From the NCBI RefSeq assembly GCF_032854445.1, contig NC_088299.1:9543608-9607607 (forward strand): 64,000 bases of DNA. The letters run 5' to 3'. Made by a program: the position numbers and the translations under genes. The notes beneath the pieces were generated by a model, which saw only the letters and a list, made by a program, of their open reading frames with translations, searched no databases and was not told the DNA's origin. The stretch comes from Liolophura sinensis (lineage: Eukaryota; Mollusca; Polyplacophora; Chitonida; Chitonidae). Of this stretch, positions 11,673 through 22,640 are shown piece by piece (within the stretch, counting starts at the first letter, position 1; every line of letters starts with the position of its first letter).

Positions 11673-12660
11673 AAGTTCTGAAGCATTACACCTGAATTAG
11701 GGGTATCTTCATGAATCTTGATCGTTTTTATGCAGTGTTACATGATTGGCCTAGATGGCGTTTGTTACACACCTGTTGTAGGTATGGATGCATTGTCTCA
11801 TTTTTTTTAGCATTAAGGGGGCCTAGAGTTGTGCTGTGTTTCCACAGGCGTAGATTACACTTACATTACTTGTCCGTTAAGTTTTGTACATGTACATTAA
11901 TTCGCAGCAGTTTACCACTTACTTCACTCAATTCTGTAACGTCGACGGAATGGAACATGTACCATTTTTAACACATCTGACAAGTTTTTATTGCTGGAGT
12001 GGATTGACTGCAGTGTTGTCAATACCTTGGAGACACTAAAGGAATGTGTCAAGTGATGACGTGAAGTAATGCGGATGCATCTGTATATCTGTGGGAATGC
12101 AGCCTGTAAGGTGTAACGAGTCCCATATATTTGTATATTTGTGCTTGCACACTTAAAGTATCTTGATAAATATAGCGAGTTGCTTTATCTTGCTGATCTC
12201 AAGGTACGTTATCCTCTAATCTTCACACAGGATGCGGTGTGAACTGTTGGATGAAAACAGGGTTGTGTTTTACTCTTCATTTTCCTCGCATGAGAAAGTT
12301 AATGTCTGTTTATCTGTGCAATTTAGTGTGCATTGACTACTTATCTTAGTAGTTTGCCTGGAGGAAGAAAGAAAGTAAGTTTTACAATTGCGAAGTTCTA
12401 GCAATACATGTATAAGAACAATTGTTTCACTGTACCCAGCACGCAAAAATGAGGCTAGTTTTTGTTGGCTCAGTCTGTGTGATTAATATGACAGCAAGGA
12501 AGGTGAGTTATCAACACAGTAGTGGATGCCTTGAATGTGTAACAATAGCGTTCTGCCTATAGATACTGGTTATATGACCACATGTGCACACTACACAGTA
12601 CAGACTCTGTTCACACTCCATTACATGGTAGGCTCACCTTTTAACACCTGCCTTATTAGA
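11673..12660. other. No gene seen
   Basis: Unique AT-rich sequence. Frames at 11711-11971 and 12535-12795 are open by chance, and the latter overlaps a reverse MITE-like fragment. No splice-flanked segment resembles the BAH domain. Confidence 0.45.
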
Positions 12661-12664
12661 TACT

Positions 12665-12765
12665 TTAATTCCTCAATCTATTCACACATGAAAGAGCAAC
12701 TTTCCATGCAATTTATTCACCTTTTTTCATTCGATTTTGGAGACAAAAACTACATAGGCTGTGTT
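12665..12765 (-). mobile_element. MITE-like family C, fragment in reverse orientation
   Basis: The reverse complement carries gaaagttgctctttcatgtg and attgaggaatt, matching the right end of 6313-6535, plus ccaaaatc.aat from the interior. The other end was not found, so it is truncated. Confidence 0.55.
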
Positions 12766-12889
12766 TGCCTGGTAAGACATACATGTAGATTGTGAGTTAG
12801 TTTTTTTGTTAATGGCACCCTGGCTTGTTTCTGGACAAGATTTATTACCCTTGTGTCTTAGCCCAGTGTTAATTGGCACAGAAATAGCA

Positions 12890-13047
12890 TATTTCACCTA
12901 AAGTTTACCATTATTCATGTGACTCATTTTGTTGATTCTGATTGATTGATCCAACATTTTGTGGAAGTTTTATTAATTTCTTATCAGAAAAACGTATCTG
13001 TTGGCATCCTAAAATGCATTTTTACGTACCAAATTGTAGGTGAAATA
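12890..13047 (+). mobile_element. MITE family D with TA target duplication
   Basis: A 158-base element with inverted ends: TATTTCACCTaaagttt at the left and aaattgtAGGTGAAATA at the right. Flanking TA on both sides fits a Tc1/mariner-type target-site duplication. The interior includes gattgattgatccaacattt and aatttcttatcagaaaaacg, both shared with the copy at 45035. It has no coding capacity. Confidence 0.72.
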
Positions 13048-13269
13048 CAGGAAGCTGCTGCTTTTTATGTTGTTTACTGCCCCCACCCCCCACCCTCCAT
13101 CCCCAGAAACAACTAGCTGCTATCATCAGGTGTAGGCACTAACGAGAATAGGTACCTGTTTACAAACATGTGGTGAGGACAGACTACCCTCTCAGGTGTT
13201 AAGGGTACAAGTATCTGGCTCACTGGGAATACATGAGCAGAGAAATAAGACAAAGCTGTGGATGTCAGT

Positions 13270-13452
13270 TACTGTAAATCTTCAACTTTTTCGACCACTA
13301 GAGCAATTTCACGCTATTATTATGAAAATGGCAGACTTAACTTGAATGATGCAACCTTCAGAAAACTGTGCAGATTATTTCTCTACACCCCATATTTCTC
13401 TCAGAATGTTTCAAAATATTGTTCACAGCGATGGTTGAAGAATGAAGGATAT
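13270..13452 (+). mobile_element. MITE-like family C, copy with both ends
   Basis: Left end ctgtaaatcttcaacttttt, right end gcgatggttgaagaatgaag, which are imperfect inverted repeats of each other and of the family C ends. The interior is diverged from copies 1 and 2. An incidental open frame spans it. Confidence 0.5.
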
Positions 13453-13678
13453 ATGTATGTGTAGTGGCCTCATTAACAGGTCTTGTAAATGTGCTGTGTA
13501 TCTAAAATATGTCATGATATATCTGTTTTTCCTGGGGGTACATTTACAAACAGATGGTCATATATGTGTACATCAGTGAATATTTAAACATACAAATGCC
13601 AATACAAAGCACTGCGCACGTAAGAAATACAGCAGTACATCATTTGTGCTACGACATCAAAACTGTTCAAGTGACTTC

Positions 13679-13781
13679 GTCCACTGATTCACCTCAGGCT
13701 TTGCTCACTTTCCTCCCATAGTAATGCTGGCCGCCAGTGATATTTTCGAGCCCAGCGTACACCAATCAAATAAATAAAAAA
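13679..13781 (+). mobile_element. SINE family B, 3' part
   Basis: Contains tttgctcactttcctcccat, taatgctggccgcc and ends cagcgtacaccaatcaaata plus aataaaa. It sits 82 bases upstream of the first confirmed exon. Confidence 0.75.
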
Positions 13782-13862
13782 GTTTAGGTTAGCCAGTCTG
13801 GAAATGATAAGTATTATTATGACAGTAATATTTAAAATGAATTATTGTTTGTATCTTTGCAG

Positions 13863-13959
13863 ATTTGGCGCGTGATCAGGTGATTAATAACTCTGCCATC
13901 CAGTCACGAGAGCTCTTTATTTCTGATGCCACTGATACCTATCCTGTCAATGCTCTAAG
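13863..13959 (+). CDS. RERE: Atrophin exon a: start of ELM2 region
   Basis: The acceptor follows a pyrimidine-rich tract ending ttgcag, and the donor is aag|gtaagt. The exon opens with the last two bases of a split codon, then LARDQVINNSAIQSRELF and ISDATDTYPVNALR, ending on the first two bases of an Arg codon. The core RELFISD..DTY...ALRG is a family hallmark linking the BAH domain to ELM2 (RELFISDYVDTYHAAALRG in vertebrates, from memory). Because it begins in phase 1, the missing upstream exon must end one base into a codon. It is the first exon of a tight five-exon cluster. Residues 1-31 of the window product. Confidence 0.93.
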
Positions 13960-14837
13960 GTAAGTCCTGATATTTCGCTGGGTAATTAACATTCTCTGAT
14001 CACGGAGGCTATATTAATTGCTATTGTGCTTGAATGAGAAATGCTCAAGAGTTTATAATTTATTTCTCGCTTTTTCCACTGTTATCCACTTGAGGCCTTG
14101 GTGGGCAATAAGTGGTTGATTGCACTCGTATGGCTTTTTTGGATAGTTGTGCATGAAGTTTATTGGTTTATCCTGTCAGTCACTAATATGACATAGATGA
14201 TGTGCTCGCCTTGTAGCCGACATTCTCAGGGACACATGTTGGAAAGTTTGTTCACTTACCTGCCAAAGGCTGGCGGTTTTGTACCTCGGGCGCTCTGGTT
14301 TCCTTCTCCACAAAATATATTAGTGTCATATTAGTGAAAAATTGAATAGGGCATTAAGCTCGAATGAGATAAAATAATTAATGAATGTTACAAAATAAAA
14401 CTCCTCATTTGTCTACGACACACATGGATATCTTTGTCTACGTGGTAGGTGTTCCTATTAATTCTAGTCCTTTTGTCAGTGCATTGTCCTGTTTGCTTGT
14501 CCATGGCCGACGAAGTTAGCACGGCAGGCATGGCATAGTGATCCAGGAGCCTCTCACCGAATCAGTCACTGTGAGTTAAGTCCGGTTAGTGCAGGCGTCC
14601 TCTCCAGCCATACATAGAAGGTTTAACAGGAACCATGCGGTGGGTTGTGGATTTTCACGGGGCTCTGCATGGTTTCTTCCCACCATAATGCTGGTCCACC
14701 CTGTTATAAGTCAAGTATTCTTGAGTACAGCGGTAAAATGTCCTTCAAATAAAAAATGTCGCTTGTCATCCTGTTTTTGATTGCACCAAACAGGTCGGTC
14801 CTGTAATTGTTCTCTGTTGCACTGCTTTGTTTTCCAG
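13960..14837 (+). other. Intron 1 (878 bases)
   Basis: Holds a decayed SINE family B body at about 14245-14365 (cttacctgccaaaggctggc) and a near full-length family B copy at 14505-14753. Nothing else recognised. Confidence 0.8.
14505..14753 (+). mobile_element. SINE family B, near full length with tRNA-like head
   Basis: The head reads acggcaggcatggcatagtg, with a B-box region tgtgagttaagtccggttag. The body has cggtgggttgtggattttca, ctctgcatggtttcttccca and cataatgctgg. The tail is ttcaaataaa. It sits 84 bases before the ELM2 exon acceptor. Confidence 0.7.
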
Positions 14838-14991
14838 GGGGAAGTGTCAGGTGACCCACTACCAGGATATCTTCTCCAGCCAAAGATTTCCAACCCGAAA
14901 AAGACTCCTTTTTTTATGTCCTCGGGTACACCCGGAAACCAAAAGGCTGGCGAACACGCAGGGGGAGATTCGGGTGGGCTCAAGCCACCAG
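14838..14991 (+). CDS. RERE: Atrophin exon b: ELM2 domain core
   Basis: It completes the split Arg codon and encodes GKCQVTHYQDIFSSQRF, a basic stretch, then HPETKRLANTQGEIRVGSSHQ (residues 33-83). The GEIRVG..HQA..P signature, continued in the next exon, is the ELM2 core that binds and activates class I histone deacetylases in the MTA/RERE/CoREST group. Acceptor ttttccag, donor cag|gtaatg, length 154 bases, ending in phase 0. The exon overlaps long open frames on both strands; only this frame joins its neighbours and matches the family. Confidence 0.95.
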
Positions 14992-15492
14992 GTAATGAAC
15001 AGCACACATTGTGCACAAAGTTATTGTCAAGAACAGTTTGGCAAATATGAGGGTCCATTTTAATTGCAAGTTATCCCACTTTGCATTTGATTTCATGACT
15101 GAAACTTATGCTTTTGCTTGTTGATTCAACTAAAGCATTGTTCACTCTACAACAGGTCAGTTGAATTGTAAGAATATGCATACATTAGCAACATTTAATC
15201 ATCTAAAATGTAAAACATTACAGTTACTTTTTCCTTTACTTGCACAAGTTTTCTAGGGCTGCGATGTAGTTATGTAATGATAGACAGTGCAGAAGGTTAA
15301 CTGTGAATTGAAGTCACTACTGTGAAGGCATCCCAACAGTTGTGAAACAATTAACTCCATTATCCCCATTGGAGATAAATTTCTTGATGACATCAGTAAG
15401 AAACAGGAAGGCGTTGTAAGTCTGAGTTGCTGTTGTATGTTTAGGGCATCATAGTTTTTGAGTAATAAAAGTGGCTGTTGTTGTTGTTGTAG

Positions 15493-15626
15493 GCTCGCCT
15501 ACCTGAATACAAGCCTGATGTCGTGCCCAGAGATATGCCTGAGAAAACGGAGGCATTTGAAGAGGTACGATGGAGGCCTTGCAGTGTCATGGATGGAGAT
15601 TTGATGATGTATCTTCGAGCTGCCAG
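15493..15626 (+). CDS. RERE: Atrophin exon c: ELM2 C-terminal part
   Basis: Starts ARLPEYKPDVVPRDMPEK and ends VMDGDLMMYLRAAR (residues 84-128). The ending corresponds to the family's DLLMYLRAARS helix at the close of the ELM2 domain. The acceptor is a (ttg) run ending gttgttgtag, so the pyrimidine tract is a short trinucleotide microsatellite. The exon ends on two bases of an Arg codon before gtaaac. The middle of the exon (EAFEEVRWRPC) is less conserved than the two ends. Confidence 0.94.
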
Positions 15627-17194
15627 GTAAACATACCTAGTGTAGCGGTATTTTCTTGCAATGTTCTTTAACATTTTGATGCTAGAATATTTGCACTCAT
15701 ATGAAACAGTCAGGTTTATGGAAGACACCTGGCCCCAGGATCACAAAGTGATCTGAGATTTAAGTTAAAATTTAGGTCATTAAACTTGATGTATGTCTTT
15801 CCCTTGTTTTAGCTGAAATTTGTTTTACAAGGACTTAGCCAGAGTTTACATTGCCCAGCAACACTTTGACCTTGTTACTTAAGAAATGACAATGTTAATA
15901 TGATTTTTAAGTTTGACTTATGTCTGAGATGGCTTGGCGATGCTGGGACCAGGGCTAATAGGAAAAACCAGAGCCTACTTTCAAGAAACTTCTCAAATTC
16001 AGTATGTGGTGTCCCACCCCCCACCCCAAAAAACAAGGCAACCAATACATAAGTTTAATATTGTTTTACTTAAGGAAAACACATTTGCTTAAGCAAAAAA
16101 CATAAGAAGTTTCATAAAACCAGGCCTTGGGGACAGGTTTGTCACATTTCTTCAGACTTACGTCAAAAATTCAAAACACAACTAGAAATTAAATGCCTTT
16201 CTCGAGGGAGAGTTAAATTTGTAAACTGATTCTTTTCAGCATAACAATGTACCAACAACAATTTGAGTCCTTTTCTGTTCTGAGTTCGGCTTTTTAAGCA
16301 CTCGCAATTTTTGATTTAAGTTCTGTGTTTATTGATAAATAAAGGACCTGAAGCTGATTCCACAAAAGCCAGTTTTCATTTCAGTCAAAATTTGAAATCT
16401 TTCCAAAACGTTGAGTTGTTGGTACCGAAAGTTGAAATTCGGGGACATTTGGCTTAAGATAACACTGATAAGGTGGACAAAATTTTGCTGCATAAAACAG
16501 AAAAATAAGCGTTAGGATTGTATTCCAAATTGACGCAAGTGAGAAATGTCTTTGTGGATTCGGTTCCTGGTACCTGAGAAATCTCCTGAGTTAAGGGCAA
16601 AGCAAAATCAGCCAGAGCTGTTGGTTTTGCTGAGCTCAATTTAGTATGTTGATTATCAGCTCTTTCACCAACAGGCTGTGTGAAATGTATTTGAGGATGT
16701 TCATAGAATAAAAATAGTCTAATGTAGAAAACAACCTTACACATATTTGAGAGGGAAATGATATGTAAAAGCTTGCTGGGATAATAAACAGTAAAGTGGT
16801 CTGCCAGCAACCTTCAGATGGTCGTGGGTTTCCCCCGGCCCCTGGTAGGTTTCCTTCTATCATAGTGCTGGCCACCGTCATATAAGTGAAATATTCTTGA
16901 GTATAGCGTTAAACACCAATCAAATAAATAAAATAAATAAATAAACAGTAAAATAGTATGTGCATAACTGTCACATTACTACTACCAAATATTGACAAAT
17001 ATGAGAAATAAAATAGGTAGATGAAATTATTCTGATGAAAAGGTGTTGTATAAATTTCACAAACGAATACAGCAGTTTCGGCAACATTGACTTGAAACTC
17101 CTTTTAAAGGATTTAACTTGTGTAGATGTCAAAGTATGTGAATACTACAGGATAGTAGGACTAAACCATATTCCTGTATTTCCTCACTTGACAG
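15627..17194 (+). other. Intron 3 (1,568 bases)
   Basis: AT-rich, with one SINE family B insertion at 16799-16945. No open frame of note. Confidence 0.8.
16799..16945 (+). mobile_element. SINE family B, body and tail
   Basis: Clear body: gtctgccagcaaccttcaga, tggtcgtgggtttcccccgg, aggtttccttctatcatagt, gctggccaccgtcatataag, gaaatattcttgagtatagc, then caccaatcaaataaataaaa. No head is present. Confidence 0.88.
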
Positions 17195-17294
17195 GAGCGT
17201 AGCAGCGTTCGCGGGCATGTGTGATGGCGGTTCGACAGATGATGGCTGCCAGGCTGCCTCCATGGATGAAACGACTATCAATGCCATGGATACG
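17195..17294 (+). CDS. RERE: Atrophin exon d: ELM2-SANT linker
   Basis: It completes the Arg codon and gives [20 protein letters not shown] then [13 protein letters not shown] (residues 129-161). The string [23 protein letters not shown] is nearly identical to vertebrate RERE, which makes this one of the surest exons. Acceptor cacttgacag, donor acg|gtaagt, 100 bases. A very short intron (231 bases) follows. Confidence 0.96.
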
Positions 17295-17462
17295 GTAAGT
17301 TACATTTTGAAGTTTTTTCTAATGCCAGGCATTTTCTAGTAAACAGTTTGCGCTTCTTATTAACGGGCTGTTGTTGGTAGGCATGTAAATTAAAAGACTA
17401 ATTTTGTTTTAGTCTTAAGAATTATTATAGGTTGTAAGGCCACATGTAAAAAAGAATATGTT

Positions 17463-17505
17463 TGAGTGAGTGAGTGAGTGCTTGGGGTTTAAAGTTGTAC
17501 TTGAA
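17463..17505 (-). mobile_element. SINE family A, 3' tail fragment
   Basis: In minus orientation: gagtgagtgagtgagtgctt and ggggtttaaagttgtactt match the 3' end of the family A copy at 21074. It lies in the 231-base intron 4, only 20 bases before the exon e acceptor. Confidence 0.65.
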
Positions 17506-17525
17506 TTTGTTTGATGTTGTTGCAG

Positions 17526-17624
17526 CTCCATAGGTTTAACTACGACACGGGCAAAGCTCTACAGGCCTTAGTTAAGTGCCCTGTACCTCGCAGTGTGGAG
17601 AGGAAATGGACTGAGGATGAAATG
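17526..17624 (+). CDS. RERE: Atrophin exon e: start of SANT domain
   Basis: Encodes [33 protein letters not shown] (residues 162-194). YD.GKALQ.LVK.PVP...E..WTEDE is the family's entry into the SANT (Myb-like) domain, with Trp189 as the first-helix aromatic. Acceptor gttgttgcag, donor atg|gtaagg, exactly 33 codons in phase 0-0. A MITE-like element begins only 36 bases downstream, and the 9.25 kb intron that follows separates helix 1 of SANT from the rest. Confidence 0.95.
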
Positions 17625-17659
17625 GTAAGGCTTGTTATAATATAAAACAGGGTTTACTG

Positions 17660-17843
17660 TATTTCACCCGGAGATTAAAGTTTGTCTAGTGACAAACTTT
17701 GCTTATTTTTGGTTTATTCATCTACCTTATAGGTCCACTTGAGGTCTCGTCAAAAAAAACTTAAGTGAAGTCAACAAAAGTATCATTTTAAGGCCTTTAT
17801 ATGCCGAAAGTTCATCTTTACATCCCAAACTTAAGGTGAAATA
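17660..17843 (+). mobile_element. MITE family D, copy 2
   Basis: Left end TATTTCACCcggagattaa, right end aaacttaAGGTGAAATA, with TA at both boundaries. The interior shares tattcatctaccttataggt and ccacttgag with the copy at 45035. It begins 36 bases after the exon e donor. Confidence 0.7.
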
Positions 17844-20659
17844 CAAAAGTCTGTTTTTGATCAGGTTTATGTTCACACCCCTGTTATAAGACCATGGGTG
17901 AGATATGTGCTCTAAATGCATTCTCCCCAAACTTTTGATTATGCCAGGCCTGTGTTATTAGCACAGCTAGAATTTGCTTCGGGAGTTAGTCAGGTGTAGA
18001 GGTGTGATAGCACGCCTCAGACTCAAAGGCTTGATATAGTATTACAAGGGGGGGAGAGAAACAAGAGCAGCGATGGCCGTGAGATACAAATGGCTACACT
18101 CCCTGGATGCTGTGTAAGGTTGACTAGCCACTTATCTATCCAGCTATTTATGTGGATGGTGAATCTAAAAATTGGAACTCCATGTTTTCAATACTTTTTA
18201 ACTTGGGAGAGATAGGAAAAAATGAAATCTGGACACCCTGCTCGAAGAAAATGGCCTAAGAAAGAGATGTTTGGACACACACTTTCACATTTCTGGTTAA
18301 CCTGCATCTGTCTGTTGGTGTTGCTCTATAGACAAAAATTTGCTAAATATTGTAAAACTGACCTGATGTTCAACAGGCTTGGCTCAACATTTTTAACTTG
18401 ATGAAGTGGAGAGTGTGTCAAAAGGTTGTAATTTTTTAGACAACAGTATGAACATTGTTGTACAATTCCATTGATGAGATTTACACAGTAAATAATCATT
18501 ACAACCGTGATATGATGAAAAGAGATTTGATTGATGTACCGTGATTACATGTACAGATGCGTGGGTTTGTTTTCGACATTAATGCTGATCTCCACAGAAG
18601 AAAAAGGCATCACTTATTCATTCACATATGTAAAAGGGTTGTGCAATCAGGGCGATGTTTGCATGCAAAACTGTAGCGTTCTGTCTGAAAACTTGTCGTG
18701 TTGCTATGGTTTTATCCAGATTTCTTCTAATCATAAACCTAAATACTGGAATATAAGGGTTAGCCTCTAATGACCTTAACTCCAGTGAACAAAATAATTC
18801 ATACTACTGAATGAAAGTCAAATGAAATGTAATTTATTATGGCATTTTATGAAGACTAAGTTATCTCCCTTGTTCGTCATTTTTTCCTTTTAATACAGTT
18901 TATTTGTACATTGGTTTGATTACATGGTCTTTGAGATATGGAAGCAAATTGGTACTGCATAACACATGAAGTAGAAGAATGATGCTTTGCATATTATTGC
19001 CAATAACACTAATGGTATTTTCGCCATCTTGCTGTAAAGTGTATTTGCAGCAAAGGTGTTGGCGGCATGTTCATAAAATTTTACCCATTCACTAAATAAT
19101 TAGTGAATTGACTATAAGTGGAGAAGAATCTTTGTTTTTGTGATGTTTTTGAGGGAAAAAGCAAACATTCAGTGCAGGAACTGTACATAAATGTTGAACA
19201 AGGAAATTCATAATATTGTTTATATTTACAAGGGTGGCTTGTTTCACGGTTTCAGTCTTGCACAGAACAAAGCTTGTAACCAGAATACATGCTTCTTTTT
19301 CTTCATTTGTTTTTTTTTTTGCTTCTCTTTTGAAAAAAACCCAGAACCAGTCCATAGTTCACAATAATGAATTACCTGCCCTTTGGTTATGGATCGTCTT
19401 CACCAAAGCGCAGTTCCTCGTGTATTGATTGGCATTAAGCTCTACCTGATTAAGACACTTCCTCTGGCATCAAAATAAACTCTCCTGTACTCTCTAAGCC
19501 ACAGCTTCCCTTTGCTTAGTGTTCCCTTGTGTTGGGATTGTTCACAGACCATGGGCAGGGCATTGAAATGCCGTGTTGATAAGGACATCGATAAGGAAAG
19601 CCCTGAAAGCAATAAATATGACGTTATCTTTTTGAGTGAAGTGAACAAGAAACATTGATATTTTCAGAAGCATAATTTTGAGAACCAGAAGCCTATTGCA
19701 GAAGCAATGGTAGGCAAAGTTAACTGTCGCTGCCATGACAACATAAGTGCTTAACATATGTTGCCATGGTAGTTTCAGTCAGCTTAGTCTACGATAGCTT
19801 TCTGCAAGCCGTCCCTGGAGTTTTGGTTTGATGCATGATACCATTTATATCACGGACATGTTTTAAGTGGTAACTAATACAAGATTCAGTGTGTTATCCA
19901 TTGTTACTTGTATAAACATTCTGTCTGATGTCTGTGCTATAAATTCACAGGTGGGTATGTTAAAGAAATCATTTTGGTTTTTCTCATCAGTTCAAAATTA
20001 TCAACCATGATTCAGTGTGTTTTTCTCAGAATTGTGTAAGCTTTCTGGAGCAAAGATAAAAATCTGGTTTAATCCGAAATGTGTGCACTGTATCTTCTGC
20101 TGCGCAATTGGACTTGAAAAGTTATGAGGAATCAATGGCCGGGGCTACCAAGTACTTAAATACCCATCAGTCTCCAGTTACCATGGCAACGATCTTTATT
20201 ATAGTTCATTGGATACCTTTTATAAGGCTACCTTAAGCATGTTTTAAATTGGATGTAACTGCCCCGGGGGTTTACTGCGTTTCTTTAGAAACGTTCAAGG
20301 AAAGTATTTCTGGAGGTGTTTGTAAAGTTGTATAATCTTTGGGTATTTGTAGTCTGAGTCCTTTTTAACTGCGATTGTGATCTAAATGGAAGGGGGTAGG
20401 AAAGCAGGCAACCATAAAGCTGCGCCTCTGTGCTGCTTTTATTGATTTCCACACAGATTGATGACAAAATAGAATGCAGTGAATTAGCTTGGTAGACATT
20501 CCTCATGCTCTCTAGCTGGCCCATCCTGGTTTCTTATCCAGAACCACAAACTGCTCGCAGATCACAATAAAACAGCTTATTTCTGCTGGATTTTGGAAGG
20601 TTTTCCACATAAAACATCTTTATCGATGAAACGTTTAATGTTGTGTATTTAGTATGAGC

Positions 20660-20785
20660 CAGACTTGCCAGCGGGCAGGGGTTTTACCACAGGTGCTTTC
20701 TTTTCCACTGCCCATAAAATCAGCCGCCATCTTATAAGTGAGAAGTTCTTAATTATGGCGTCAAGCAACAATCAAAAACATTTTG
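20660..20785 (+). mobile_element. SINE family B, diverged
   Basis: Shows cttgccagcgggcaggggtt, ccactgcccataaaatcagc, cgccatcttataagtgagaa, gttcttaattatggcgtcaa and caacaatcaaaaac. Strongly decayed, with no head. Confidence 0.65.
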
Positions 20786-21073
20786 AATGATACCTGTCTG
20801 TTGTCATTGATGTTATGCTTGATGTTCAAAGCATAGAATATTGTCATTCAGGTTACGCTGCAGAAATCCTACAAACCAGCAAATAATGCTGTGTTGAATA
20901 TGCCCTCCACCCTTGCACATGAGAATTCTCCTGTAATTAGAAAATATACTATTTAATATTTGGTATATTCTTTAGTATCTGCTCTTCAAATATATGACAT
21001 CTTTTTTGATGCATCTTTCTTCACCAGGCCAAGAACTAATCATGCTCTGTAGTACAGCCTACTATTGTGATTG

Positions 21074-21433
21074 GAGTGAGTGAGTACTTGGGGTTTAACG
21101 TTGTACTCAACAATTTTTCAGTCATATGACGACAAAGGAATCCTTAGGGTGCAGGTACATGTAATGTGCCTCCTTGTTGCAGGACGGATTTCCACCGCTC
21201 TTTTATTTAGTGCTGCTTCACTGAGACGACTTACCGAAGGCAAGTAAGCCGCCCCGCCCGAGCCATTATACTGATACGGGTCAACCAGTCGTTGCACTAT
21301 CCTCTTCATGCCGAACGCCAAGTGAGGAAGTTACAACTTCCTCTTTTAAAGTCTTAGATGTGACTCGACCCAGGATTGATCCCGGATCAACCGCTCCAAA
21401 AGCGGACGCTCCACCAGCTGTGCTATCCGGGCC
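21074..21433 (-). mobile_element. SINE family A (tRNA-derived), full length
   Basis: Read on the minus strand it begins ggcccggatagcacagctgg tggagc, closely like the 5' half of a tRNA-Lys (A box), then ccgcttttggagcgg and a B box in gatccgggatcaatcctggg. The body has gaggaagttgtaacttcctc, a central caacgactggttgacccgta, and the 3' end ggggtttaacg... is in fact aacgttaaaccccaagtact followed by (cact) repeats. The second copy is at 35741. The tRNA-Lys origin is inferred from sequence resemblance. Confidence 0.85.
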
Positions 21434-21639
21434 TGTCTTATAATTGGAAGATTTAGTTTTGACTGACAGTAATGATTTCAGGATGGACACCAGGCACTCC
21501 TCTCTAGTTCATCAGTGTCATTGTCTAGTTCATAGCACAAGTGACCTATTCTATTTCAGTATGTTCTTCCATGATGACAGGCTTAGTATTGATTCTTGCT
21601 ACAACGACAACATTAGTGATGTTACAGGGTATGTGGCAT

Positions 21640-22360
21640 GAGCTGAACAGCCATGCCTATGGTCAAGAGTTGGAAAGATCGGAAACAGCGAGCCTATTCG
21701 TTAATTCAAGGTCATGGGCTGTCAGCTGGGTTTGTTGACGAGGCAAAGCATGTCATAGTCTTCCGTTAATGCCTCTTGACTACAGCAAGTAATTAGTCAT
21801 ATCCCTTTTGTGAAGGGCTGGCTGGTCGTCACGGCGATAAAGGCGGGCTAATCAAGCATGGGGTTGGCACATTGTACATTGATTACTAGGGCAGTTGTGT
21901 CGTCGCATCTCAGTTAGCAAACTAATAGAGATTATCAGGGGAACAAATAGAGCTGAAGTGGCATCCCTCATCTGTGGCGAAACGGCAGAAATACCCTAAT
22001 CCAAATTGTATTGAGTTGTGCTATTTACGAGGCAGCTGACAAGGACTAGGGCTGATGGATCGGAGCCGAGTCTTGAGGGCCTGGGACAATCGCTTTCCTA
22101 TTGGATGATGGATGGCGTGTATGTAAGACCTTCAATTGCCATGGAGATGGAGCGGGCTCATTGAAGTGCCAGGATGGTGTATAACCTGTGTGTTACTTTA
22201 AAGCTGGCGGGATGATGGATTGACACTGTTGGTATACATTTGTCCGGTCCCACTGTAACACCAAAGAGACTTCATGGAGGCCTGTGGAACATATGTGTTG
22301 TGTATGGTGATATGAAGGGATGGGAGTCATGGGTGTAACTAAGCACTGGCCGTTCCGTTT
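21640..22360. promoter_or_regulatory. Unique block, candidate intronic enhancer
   Basis: About 700 bases with no repeats, no open frame and above-average GC. It contains several homeodomain-type cores (aagtaattagtc, actaatagag), a gctaatcaagc site and inverted CCAAT (ctattggatg). The look is that of a conserved noncoding element; conservation was not tested. Confidence 0.3.
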
Positions 22361-22518
22361 CGCAGGGATGCCCTAAATCCAGTGTTTTTATTCAGACTCT
22401 GTTTTGTTTTTTTTGTTGTTGTGTACCTGACTTTCTGAAGTCATATTTGTACTGGACAGAACTAAGGTAACTAAGTCTTAGGTGATCTATGGCAGCTAGA
22501 CTGCTTTTATTTTTTTAA

Positions 22519-22640
22519 TTGGCATTTTATGAAATACTCAAGAATGTTTCACTTAAAAGGCGACCAACATTATGGTGGAAGGAAACTGGGCAGAGCCCAA
22601 AGGTAAATACACAGCCATCCACAGACCTTTGTACATGCGA
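22519..22640 (-). mobile_element. SINE family B, reverse copy
   Basis: Plus-strand text gaaatactcaagaatgtttc, cttaaaaggcgaccaacatt, atggtggaaggaaactgggc and agagccc is the reverse of the family body. A head-like stretch with ccaatctcaccaatgcggta follows at 22680-22770 in the other orientation and may be a second fragment. Confidence 0.75.

Noticed and set aside
14711-15058. 115-codon minus-strand frame across the ELM2 exon
   Set aside because: Shadow of exon b, which matches the ELM2 family on the + strand.
21074-21433. Possible functional tRNA-Lys gene on the minus strand
   Set aside because: Only the 5' two thirds resemble a tRNA; there is no acceptor-stem closure, and the sequence continues into a SINE body that is repeated at 35741.
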